22,217 nucleotides of DNA, taken from contig NZ_JBEPAK010000111.1 in the NCBI RefSeq assembly GCF_040298565.1, positions 1 through 22,217 on the forward strand, given 5' to 3'. Shown here in pieces: positions 16,577 through 22,217 of this stretch. Origin of the DNA: Kitasatospora sp040298565 (GTDB taxonomy: Bacteria; Actinomycetota; Actinomycetes; Streptomycetales; Streptomycetaceae). Position numbers and translations under genes: made by a program. The notes under the pieces were generated by a model. It searched no databases, was not told the origin of the DNA, and worked only from the letters and a program-made list of their open reading frames with translations. How positions within the stretch are numbered: position 1 is the stretch's first letter; each line of letters begins with the position of its first letter.

Positions 16577-16928
16577 GTTCCAGCCACTCCTCGCCAGGCC
16601 TTTCCAGCCTGAAGGCAGGGTTCACGTCCGATGCCCGGACCGCCCTAACCCCGGAGGTTGGTCCTCGTGCACACGCGACAGCGTACGCAGCGGGGAAACA
16701 CAACTAATCGGGCATCAGTCGCTAATAACCGCAAAACGGCGACAGATCATTACACGCCCGTTGCCAAGCCCACCCGCGCGTCGGCTTGTGATCACATTCA
16801 CGCGTGCCCCCCTTGCCGGTTCCGGGGGTCGGGTTTACTGTTCTCGATATATCGAGCCGATACATCGAAACGGCATACCGCCGGATGCAGCGGCCGGGAG
16901 CGGGTCGAGAGGGAGGAGGACGACGGCA
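16577..16928. other. Divergent intergenic region PBP-padR
   Basis: This 352-bp gap has no credible gene and is less GC-rich than its surroundings at 16690-16760 and 16835-16875. It contains the palindrome TGTGATCACA (16787-16796) and the longer padR-proximal palindrome described separately. No confident PBP promoter could be placed. Confidence 0.5.
16843..16867. promoter_or_regulatory. Candidate PadR operator upstream of padR
   Basis: CTCGATATATCGAG (16843-16856) is a perfect 14-bp palindrome, strikingly AT-rich for this genome. CGATACATCG (16858-16867), one substitution away from the palindrome's inner decamer CGATATATCG, follows on the next turn (about 14 bp centre to centre). Two tandem ATA-core sites 62-86 bp before the padR start fit the autoregulation known for PadR proteins. 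The regulator-site pairing is inferred. Confidence 0.6.
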
Positions 16929-17624
16929 GTGGGCAGGCGCTCAGGAGTGCTGGAGTTCGCCGTTCTCGGGCTGCTCCACGACGCCCCGATGCACGGCTAC
17001 GAGCTGCGCAAGCGGCTCAACATCCTGCTCGGAGCGCTGCGGGCGCTCTCCTACGGAACGCTCTACCCCTGTCTGAAGAGCCTGGTCGCCCAGGGTTTCC
17101 TGGTCGAGGACAACCCGGACGTCGAGTACGTCCCGGCCACCGCGCTCAACGGCAAGCGGTCGAAGATCGTCTACCGGCTCTCGCCCGAGGGCAAGCAGCG
17201 CTTCGAGGAGCTGCTCGCCGACTCCGGGCCGGAGGCCTGGGAGGACGAGCGCTTCGGCGTCCACTTCGCCTTCTTCGGCCAGACCGACCGAGCGGTCCGG
17301 ATGCGCGTCCTAGAGGGTCGCCGCAGCCGGCTGGAGGAGCGCCTGGAGCGGATGCGCAGCTCGCTCGCCCGCGCCCGCGAACGCTTCGACGACTACACCG
17401 TCGAACTCCAGCGGCACGGACTGGAGTCGGTGGAGCGCGAGGTCCGGTGGCTCAACGAGCTGATCGAGACCGAGCGGGCCAACCGCACCGGCCGGACCGG
17501 ACCCGCCACCGGCGGCGCCGCCGGACCCCAGAAGACTTCGGACGGCCGTGGCCAGGAGATCGGGTCCCCGGACCCGGCCGGGCCACCGTACGACCGCCCG
17601 GGGCGCTCCTCCCAGGAGCGCTGA
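16929..17624 (+). CDS. PadR-family transcriptional regulator
   Basis: A 231-aa DNA-binding protein. The winged helix-turn-helix (about 6-100) shows the PadR hallmarks: LEFAVLGLLHDAPMHGYELRKRL (8-30), LSYGTLYPCLKSLVAQGFL, and the wing with KIVYRLSPEGKQRFEELL. A C-terminal helical dimerisation region rich in Arg/Glu (about 120-185, RRSRLEERLERMRSSLARAR) follows, then a disordered Gly/Pro/Ser tail of about 45 residues. GTG 16929 is chosen because GGAGGAGG lies about 9 nt upstream and the conserved domain begins at once; a longer in-frame extension has no coding bias. A tandem AT-rich palindrome in its promoter is the likely operator. It is followed after 127 bp by ino1 on the same strand, so it could affect inositol synthesis; its inducer is unknown. 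Confidence 0.93.
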   Translation: MGRRSGVLEFAVLGLLHDAPMHGYELRKRLNILLGALRALSYGTLYPCLKSLVAQGFLVEDNPDVEYVPATALNGKRSKIVYRLSPEGKQRFEELLADSGPEAWEDERFGVHFAFFGQTDRAVRMRVLEGRRSRLEERLERMRSSLARARERFDDYTVELQRHGLESVEREVRWLNELIETERANRTGRTGPATGGAAGPQKTSDGRGQEIGSPDPAGPPYDRPGRSSQER

Positions 17625-17704
17625 CACCGCGTCAGCCCTGTGCCGCGCGGCAGGAGTGGGCGCCTCGCGCCCGTACAAGCAGTCATCGAACATGCAGGAC
17701 GAGT

Positions 17705-17722
17705 ACCGCCGGTTCCGGCGGT
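17705..17722. promoter_or_regulatory. Inverted repeat just upstream of ino1
   Basis: ACCGCCGG (17705-17712) and CCGGCGGT (17715-17722) form an 8-bp inverted repeat with two central T residues, 29 bp before the ino1 start. It could be an operator, a weak padR terminator or an mRNA hairpin in the ino1 leader. Confidence 0.35.
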
Positions 17723-17751
17723 CCTCATGAGATCACAGGGAGCAACCGGAA

Positions 17752-18834
17752 ATGGGTTCGGTTCGCGTAGCCATCGTCGGCGTGGGCAACTGCGCCGCCT
17801 CGCTGGTGCAGGGTGTCGAGTACTACAAGGACGCCGACCCGGCCGGCAAGGTCCCCGGGCTGATGCACGTCCAGTTCGGTGACTACCACGTCCGTGACGT
17901 GGAGTTCGTCGCCGCGTTCGACGTCGACGCCAAGAAGGTCGGCTTCGACCTGGCCGACGCCATCGGCAACAGCGAGAACAACACCATCAAGATCTGCGAC
18001 GTCCCGCCGACCGGCGTGACCGTCCAGCGCGGCCACACCCTCGACGGTCTGGGCAAGTACTACCGGGAGACCATCGAGGAGTCGGACGAGGCCCCGGTGG
18101 ACGTCGTCCAGGTCCTCAAGGACAAGCAGGTCGACGTCCTGGTCTGCTACCTGCCCGTCGGTTCCGAGGACGCGGCCAAGTTCTACGCCCAGTGCGCCAT
18201 CGACGCCAAGGTCGCCTTCGTGAACGCCCTGCCGGTGTTCATCGCGGGCACCAAGGAGTGGGCTGACAAGTTCACCGAGGCCGGCGTGCCGATCGTCGGT
18301 GACGACATCAAGTCGCAGGTCGGCGCCACCATCACGCACCGCGTGATGGCCAAGCTGTTCGAGGACCGCGGTGTCATCCTCGAGCGCACCATGCAGCTGA
18401 ACGTCGGCGGCAACATGGACTTCAAGAACATGCTCGAGCGCGAGCGCCTGGAGTCCAAGAAGATCTCCAAGACCCAGGCCGTCACCTCGCAGATCCGCGA
18501 CCGCGAGCTGGGCTCCAAGAACGTCCACATCGGCCCCTCGGACTACGTGGCCTGGCTGGACGACCGCAAGTGGGCCTACGTCCGCCTGGAGGGTCGCGCG
18601 TTCGGCGACGTCCCGCTGAACCTGGAGTACAAGCTCGAGGTCTGGGACTCCCCGAACTCCGCCGGTGTCATCATCGACGCCGTCCGCGCCGCGAAGATCG
18701 CCAAGGACCGCGGCATCGGCGGCCCGATCCTGTCGGCGTCCTCCTACTTCATGAAGTCCCCGCCGGTGCAGTACTTCGACGACGAGGCCAAGGAGAACGT
18801 CGAGAAGTTCATCCGCGGCGAGGTCGAGCGCTGA
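17752..18834 (+). CDS. ino1: Inositol-1-phosphate synthase (actinobacterial type)
   Basis: A 360-aa cytosolic NAD-dependent enzyme converting glucose 6-phosphate to 1L-myo-inositol 1-phosphate. In actinomycetes this feeds phosphatidylinositol, phosphatidylinositol mannosides and mycothiol. The NAD-binding Rossmann motif is VGVGNCAASLVQG (9-21). Active-site regions are VNALPVFIAGT, GDDIKSQVGATITHR (about 183-197, with K187) and NVGGNMDFKNM (217-227). The C terminus has GPILSASSYFMKSPPVQYFDD. The length is that of the short prokaryotic form, as in M. tuberculosis Ino1, not the 500-residue eukaryotic form. ATG 17752 has AGGGAG about 9 nt upstream. A near-perfect terminator follows. Together with ManA and the mannosyltransferases it supports an inositol-mannoside theme in this window. 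Confidence 0.96.
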   Translation: MGSVRVAIVGVGNCAASLVQGVEYYKDADPAGKVPGLMHVQFGDYHVRDVEFVAAFDVDAKKVGFDLADAIGNSENNTIKICDVPPTGVTVQRGHTLDGLGKYYRETIEESDEAPVDVVQVLKDKQVDVLVCYLPVGSEDAAKFYAQCAIDAKVAFVNALPVFIAGTKEWADKFTEAGVPIVGDDIKSQVGATITHRVMAKLFEDRGVILERTMQLNVGGNMDFKNMLERERLESKKISKTQAVTSQIRDRELGSKNVHIGPSDYVAWLDDRKWAYVRLEGRAFGDVPLNLEYKLEVWDSPNSAGVIIDAVRAAKIAKDRGIGGPILSASSYFMKSPPVQYFDDEAKENVEKFIRGEVER

Positions 18835-18873
18835 AGCGCTGAGCACGTGAGCTGACTGCTCATAGCTCCCGGA

Positions 18874-18905
18874 AAGGGCTCACGATCACCGGATCGTGAG
18901 CCCTT
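18874..18905. terminator. Terminator after ino1
   Basis: Perfect 14-bp arms, AAGGGCTCACGATC (18874-18887) and its complement (18892-18905), enclose a four-base loop. The hairpin starts 39 bp after the ino1 stop and ends in TT on the plus strand. Confidence 0.88.
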
Positions 18906-18922
18906 CACGTTTCCGCAGCGAA

Positions 18923-18938
18923 TGTTTCACGTGAAACG
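18923..18938. promoter_or_regulatory. Second parS centromere site (15 of 16 bases)
   Basis: TGTTTCACGTGAAACG matches the parS consensus except the last base and keeps the full GTTTCACGTGAAAC palindrome (18924-18937). It lies in the promoter region of the MFS gene, about 10.1 kb from the site at 8809-8832. An ATG at 18922 runs into this site and would give the peptide start MFHVKR, a known artefact of parS sequences. Confidence 0.92.
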
Positions 18939-18966
18939 GTCCCCCGTTCCATGGCACCCTGGGCGG

Positions 18967-20304
18967 GTGGCGATCACCGAGAACGGCAGCACCCACCAGT
19001 CCGCGCACCGCGCCACGCTCCTCGGTCTGCTCCGGGGCCGGGACTTCCGGCGGCTGCTGACCGCCCGGGTGCTCTCCCAGCTCTCGGACGGCGTCTTCCA
19101 GGTCTCGCTCGCCGCCTACGTGGTCTTCTCCCCCGAGAAGCAGTCCTCCCCCGCCGACATCGCCTCGGTGCTGGCCGTGATGCTGCTGCCGTTCTCGGTG
19201 ATCGGCCCGTTCGCCGGGGTGCTGCTGGACCGCTGGCGCCGCCGCCAAGTGCTCTACTTCGGCAACCTGGCCCGCTTCGGGCTGGGCCTGGGCACCGGAG
19301 CGCTGCTCCTGGTCCAGGCACCGACCTGGCTGTTCTTCGCCTCCGCGCTGCTGGTCACCGCGCTCAACCGGTTCATCCTGGCCGGGCTGTCCGCCGCCCT
19401 GCCCCGGGTGGTGGAGCAGGACCAGCTGGTCACCGCCAACGCGCTCTCGCCCACCCTCGGCACCGTCGCCGCCGCCTCGGGCGGGGGGATCGGGTTCCTG
19501 CTGCACCAGGTGATGGCCCCCGGTCCGCGGGCGGACGCCGCCCTGGTCACGGTCGCCTCGCTGCTCTACCTGTCGGCCGCGCTGGCCGCCCGCCGGATGG
19601 ACCGCGACCTGCTCGGCCCGGAGAAGCAGGGTGACCACCCGGCGCTCGGCCAGGCGCTGGTGCGGGCCGCCGTCGAACTGGGCGCCGCCGTGCGGCACCT
19701 GCGCCGGGACTGCCGGACGGCCGTGCACGCGCTGGCCGCCGTCACCGCCGCCCGGTTCTGCTACGGCGTGCTGATCGTGGTGGTGGTGATGCTCGCCCGG
19801 TACACCTTCAACGACCCCGCCGACAGCGCGGCCGGGCTCGCCACCCTCGGCCAGGCGGTCGGGCTGTCCGCGGCCGGGTTCTTCGCCGCCGCCGTGGTCA
19901 GCCCCTGGTGCACCCGGCGGCTGGGGCTGGCCGGCTGGATGACGGTCTGCCTGGTCGCCCCCGTCGTCTTCGTGCCCGCGCTGGGCCTGTTCTTCGCTCC
20001 CGTGCCCTGCCTGATCGCGGCGCTGCTGCTCGGGGTGGTCACCCAGGGCACCAAGATCTGCGCCGACACCGTGGTCCAGGAGTCGGTCGAGGACGAGTAC
20101 CGCGGCCGGGTCTTCGCCATCTACGACGTGCTGTTCAACGTCGCCTTCGTGGCCGCCGCCCTGGTGACCGCGCTGGTGCTGCCGCTGTCCGGCCGTTCGG
20201 CCGCCGTGGTCGCCGGCGTGGCGGCGGTGTACGCGCTCACAGCGGCGCTCTACCTGCGGGCCGCCCGACGGTCCGATCCGCTGCCGGGTGACCGGCCGCT
20301 CTGA
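18967..20304 (+). CDS. Major facilitator superfamily transporter
   Basis: A 445-aa membrane transporter, likely an exporter of the EntS/MFS_3-like group. The N terminus LLRGRDFRRLLTARVLSQLSDGVFQ is the typical first helix with its RLL.A...S..GDG-like motif. DRWRRRQVLYFGNLARF carries the loop 2-3 basic signature. AALPRVVEQDQLVTANALSPTLGT and VQESVEDEYRGRVFAIYDVLFNVAFV are characteristic of this subfamily. About twelve helices are predicted by eye. GTG 18967 is preferred to ATG 18922 because the latter lies in parS; the chosen start has only a GGGCGG sequence immediately before it, so translation may be leaderless or weak. Substrate unknown. Its conserved position between ino1 and the LppU-like genes does not reveal its cargo. 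Confidence 0.88.
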   Translation: MAITENGSTHQSAHRATLLGLLRGRDFRRLLTARVLSQLSDGVFQVSLAAYVVFSPEKQSSPADIASVLAVMLLPFSVIGPFAGVLLDRWRRRQVLYFGNLARFGLGLGTGALLLVQAPTWLFFASALLVTALNRFILAGLSAALPRVVEQDQLVTANALSPTLGTVAAASGGGIGFLLHQVMAPGPRADAALVTVASLLYLSAALAARRMDRDLLGPEKQGDHPALGQALVRAAVELGAAVRHLRRDCRTAVHALAAVTAARFCYGVLIVVVVMLARYTFNDPADSAAGLATLGQAVGLSAAGFFAAAVVSPWCTRRLGLAGWMTVCLVAPVVFVPALGLFFAPVPCLIAALLLGVVTQGTKICADTVVQESVEDEYRGRVFAIYDVLFNVAFVAAALVTALVLPLSGRSAAVVAGVAAVYALTAALYLRAARRSDPLPGDRPL

Positions 20305-20439
20305 AACCGTCGTGTCCCGGAATCGAAACCGCCCGGTCCCGAAGTCCCCCCGCGACCCGTCGGCCGATTGCGTCCGACTCTGTCGCTAAGGTACCTAGAC
20401 CTGTCGGAACGACAGCACTTGGTCTCGGGGGACGAACTG

Positions 20440-21069
20440 ATGAGCACACCGCCCGGCCCGTACGGGCCACCGCCGCCTGCCCCGGCGACGCCGCCCGGCT
20501 TCGGGCCGCCACCGCCGGCCTACGGCCAGGCACCCTACGGGCAGCAGCCCTACGCCCAGGCACCCTACGGGCAGGCCCCGTACCCCCAGGCACCCTACGG
20601 ACAGCCGCAGCCGTACCCGCCGCAGCAGCCGTACGCGCAGCAGCCGCCCGCAGGGCCGTACGGCCCCCCGCAGGCCGGCCCGACGCCCCCGGCCGCGCCC
20701 GCCAAGCGCGGCGTCCGGTCCAAGCTCCGGATCGTCGGCGCCGTCGGCGGTTGCGCCGCCCTGGCCGTCGCCTACTTCGTGGCCGGACCGAGCGTCAGCA
20801 GCGCCAAGGTCGGCGACTGCGTCCGGGCGAGCGGCCGGAGCGACGTCAAGATCGTCAAGTGCACGGACCCGGCGGCGAACTACCGGGTGCTGGCGAAGTT
20901 CACCGGCACCACCGACGTGACCCGCTGCCGGCAGACGCCGCAGACCACGAGCGCCGTCTCGGGCAAGAGCGGCCGCCGCTGGAACACCAAGCGGTACGTG
21001 CTCTGCCTCGGGCCGCTGACCCCCACCGGCCCCAGCACCACCGGCAACCCGCCGGTGAAGAAGTCCTGA
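20440..21069 (+). CDS. Pro/Tyr-rich single-pass protein with LppU-like four-cysteine domain
   Basis: A 209-aa protein. Residues 1-88 are cytoplasmic and disordered, rich in Pro, Tyr, Gly and Gln, including three 10-residue units of the type QAPYGQxPYx. A basic KRGVRSKLR stop-transfer segment precedes one helix (about 97-116). The outer domain has AKVGDCVR (C127), VKCTDPAANYRV (C141), C163 and YVLCLG (C189). The same spacing of motifs recurs in the next protein, and I recall such domains as LppU/SCO3897-like; four cysteines suggest two disulfides outside the cell. ATG 20440 has GGGGGA about 8 nt upstream. CTGTCG / CGACAG (20401-20406, 20410-20415) forms a small inverted repeat in the leader. 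Function unknown. It is 34 bp before the next gene, probably cotranscribed. Confidence 0.82.
   Translation: MSTPPGPYGPPPPAPATPPGFGPPPPAYGQAPYGQQPYAQAPYGQAPYPQAPYGQPQPYPPQQPYAQQPPAGPYGPPQAGPTPPAAPAKRGVRSKLRIVGAVGGCAALAVAYFVAGPSVSSAKVGDCVRASGRSDVKIVKCTDPAANYRVLAKFTGTTDVTRCRQTPQTTSAVSGKSGRRWNTKRYVLCLGPLTPTGPSTTGNPPVKKS
20526..20615 (+). repeat. Three 30-bp in-frame tandem repeats
   Basis: CCAGGCACCCTACGG recurs at 20526, 20556 and 20586, exactly 30 bp apart, encoding three QAPYGQ-type decapeptide units in the disordered leader of the LppU-like protein. Such repeats can vary in number between strains. Confidence 0.8.
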
Positions 21070-21103
21070 CACCGTCAACCAACACCCTTCCCGGGGGGAC
21101 CAC

Positions 21104-22141
21104 TTGTCCGTTCCGCCTCCGCCCCAGATGCCGTACGGCCCCCCGCCGGGCGACGGCAACCCCTACGCCGGCGGCAGCCCGTACGGCCCGCCCGCCCCAC
21201 CGCCGCCGCCGGGCCAGCCCGGGTACGGCTACCCGAGCGCCCCGCCGCCGGAGCAGCCGTACGGCGCCCAGCCGCCCGGCTACGGCTACGGGTACCCGCC
21301 GCCGGGCCCGGCGGACGGTCGGACCTGCCGCTTGTGCGGCGGTTACCCGGCGGTGAACGCCACCGTCCGCGGCCACCAGGGCCTCGTCCTGGCCTACCGG
21401 ATGCTGCGGATGCACGGCCCGTTCTGCCGCACCTGCGGCACGGCCACCGTGCGCGACATGTCGGCCCGGACCATGGCCCAGGGCTGGTGGAGCCCGGCGT
21501 CGCTGATCCTGGCGCCGATCACCCTGCTGATGAACCTGGCCGCGAACGGCCGGATCAAGCGGCTGCCCCCGCCCGTCCCGGGCACCCACGGCCCGCAGCT
21601 CGACCCGGGTGTCCCGCTCGGCCGGCGGCCGCACCTGGTCGGGCTGCTGGTCCCGCTGTCGCTGGTGGTCACGGTGCTCCTGGCGGCCACCGGTGTGCTC
21701 GGCCCGAAGAACGACCACGACACGGCGTACCCGGGGCCGGCGCCGACGGGTTTCACGTTCTCGTCGAAGCCGCTGCCGATGCCGACCTTCACCGCACCGA
21801 CCTTCCCCGCGCCGAGCTTCAGCCTGCCGCCGATGCCGAGCATCACCGTGCCGCCGGTCACCACCCCCAGCGACTCCTCGGACGGCGCCCCCGACTCCGC
21901 CAAGGTCGGCGACTGCCTGCGCAACGAGAACGGCACCAGCGAGACCACCGACAACCACCCCAAGGTCAGCGTGCTGCCCTGCACCGACTCCAAGGCCCAG
22001 TACAAGGTGGTGTACAAGTACTTCGCCACCTCCGACGAGAAGGTCTGCGAGAAGCAGCCGAAGGCGGACAGCTGGTACACCAGCAAGCACCCCAACCTGC
22101 CGGCCCTGGACTACGTGCTCTGCCTCAAGCAGCTCACCTAG
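21104..22141 (+). CDS. Zinc-ribbon membrane protein fused to an LppU-like outer domain
   Basis: A 345-aa protein of unknown function with a clear domain order. First comes a Pro/Tyr/Gly-rich disordered leader (1-70), then a zinc-ribbon-like module with C75-x2-C78 and C108-x2-C111. A hydrophobic segment follows (about 127-148, WWSPASLILAPITLLMNLAA), then a cytoplasmic or loop linker and a second helix (about 178-198). An extracytoplasmic Pro/Phe-rich spacer with repeated PxPxF units (about 212-252) leads to a C-terminal domain. There SAKVGDCLR, LPCTDSKAQYKV, VC and YVLCLKQL (C271, C293, C315, C340) match the four-cysteine domain of the preceding gene. TTG 21104 is taken as start because GGGGGGA lies 4 nt upstream; ATG 21128 has no such site. 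The pair looks like partners or divergent duplicates. Confidence 0.82.
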   Translation: MSVPPPPQMPYGPPPGDGNPYAGGSPYGPPAPPPPPGQPGYGYPSAPPPEQPYGAQPPGYGYGYPPPGPADGRTCRLCGGYPAVNATVRGHQGLVLAYRMLRMHGPFCRTCGTATVRDMSARTMAQGWWSPASLILAPITLLMNLAANGRIKRLPPPVPGTHGPQLDPGVPLGRRPHLVGLLVPLSLVVTVLLAATGVLGPKNDHDTAYPGPAPTGFTFSSKPLPMPTFTAPTFPAPSFSLPPMPSITVPPVTTPSDSSDGAPDSAKVGDCLRNENGTSETTDNHPKVSVLPCTDSKAQYKVVYKYFATSDEKVCEKQPKADSWYTSKHPNLPALDYVLCLKQLT

Positions 22142-22215
22142 AAGCTCGGCGCCCGAGCGACGGGGTGGCCGTGGGTGTGGAGGTGGGCGAGGGAGGTGAG
22201 GAGGCGGGTCCAGTT
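22138..22215 (-). CDS. C-terminal fragment of a convergent gene, unidentified
   Basis: The minus-strand frame ending in TAG at 22140-22138 is open to the window edge and has G/C at nearly every third position over its 25 codons, unlike the other frames. The peptide WTRLLTSLAHLHTHGHPVAR ends in APSF. The W..LL..L......HGH pattern vaguely recalls the repeated helicase-associated domain of actinobacterial helicases, but 25 residues cannot establish this. Its stop overlaps that of the plus-strand gene by two bases. Confidence 0.4.
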   Translation of the reverse strand, partial: NWTRLLTSLAHLHTHGHPVARAPSF

Positions 22216-22217
22216 TC

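Noticed and set aside
16787..16796. TGTGATCACA as a Crp site
   Set aside because: The half-sites abut, whereas Crp sites need six bases between TGTGA and TCACA. It may still be another operator, but nothing supports one.
18922..18966. Extended N terminus MFHVKRSPVPWH for the MFS transporter
   Set aside because: The codons are the parS palindrome read as protein; the conserved transporter sequence begins after GTG 18967.
20526..20615. CRISPR-like regular repeats
   Set aside because: Only three in-frame units without unique spacers, inside a coding sequence.

Overview
The window is high-GC actinobacterial chromosome, almost certainly Streptomycetaceae (Streptomyces or Kitasatospora; the S6 and DnaB sequences lean towards Kitasatospora, but I cannot settle the genus). 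Third-codon positions are nearly all G/C. Gene order from dnaB through MATE, rplI-rpsR-ssb-rpsF, a small membrane protein, femX, a racemase-like gene, a GT87 transferase, a penicillin-binding protein, PadR, ino1, an MFS transporter and LppU-like proteins matches, from memory, the S. coelicolor SCO3911-SCO3897 region in the oriC-proximal core.

Layout. 1-841 (minus): a polyprenol-phosphate mannosyltransferase, with the first codons of a likely aldose 1-epimerase overlapping it at the left edge. 1177-2376 (plus): manA. 2447-3853 (minus): a membrane acyltransferase. 3924-5537 (minus): dnaB, separated from a divergent MATE transporter (5990-7327) by 452 bp that carry a phased cluster of DnaA boxes. 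7401-9161 (minus): rplI, rpsR, ssb and rpsF, read as rpsF-ssb-rpsR-rplI, with a perfect parS site in the rpsF-ssb gap. 9478-9777 (plus): a 99-aa membrane protein. 9977-12143 (plus): femX and a racemase-like gene 13 bp apart. 12172-16576 (minus): the bifunctional PBP, then the GT87 transferase. 16929-18834 (plus): PadR regulator and inositol-1-phosphate synthase. A second parS follows, then an MFS transporter (18967-20304) and two related membrane proteins sharing a four-cysteine LppU-like domain (20440-22141). A convergent partial gene enters at the right edge.

How it fits together. Replication and translation housekeeping (dnaB, ssb, r-proteins) sits with two ParB sites and a DnaA-box array, as expected close to the origin. 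The second theme is the envelope. FemX (first interpeptide residue on lipid II), the class A PBP and perhaps the racemase-like protein act on peptidoglycan. ManA, the polyprenol-phosphate-mannose synthase, the GT87 transferase and Ino1 supply steps of mannose and inositol metabolism that meet in phosphatidylinositol mannosides or protein O-mannosylation. No phage, insertion sequence, CRISPR array, tRNA or obvious foreign island was seen. The most interesting non-coding signals are the DnaA-box array, the two parS sites and a 14-bp palindrome upstream of padR. The most interesting uncharacterised proteins are the FemX-linked racemase-like protein and the zinc-ribbon/LppU fusion.
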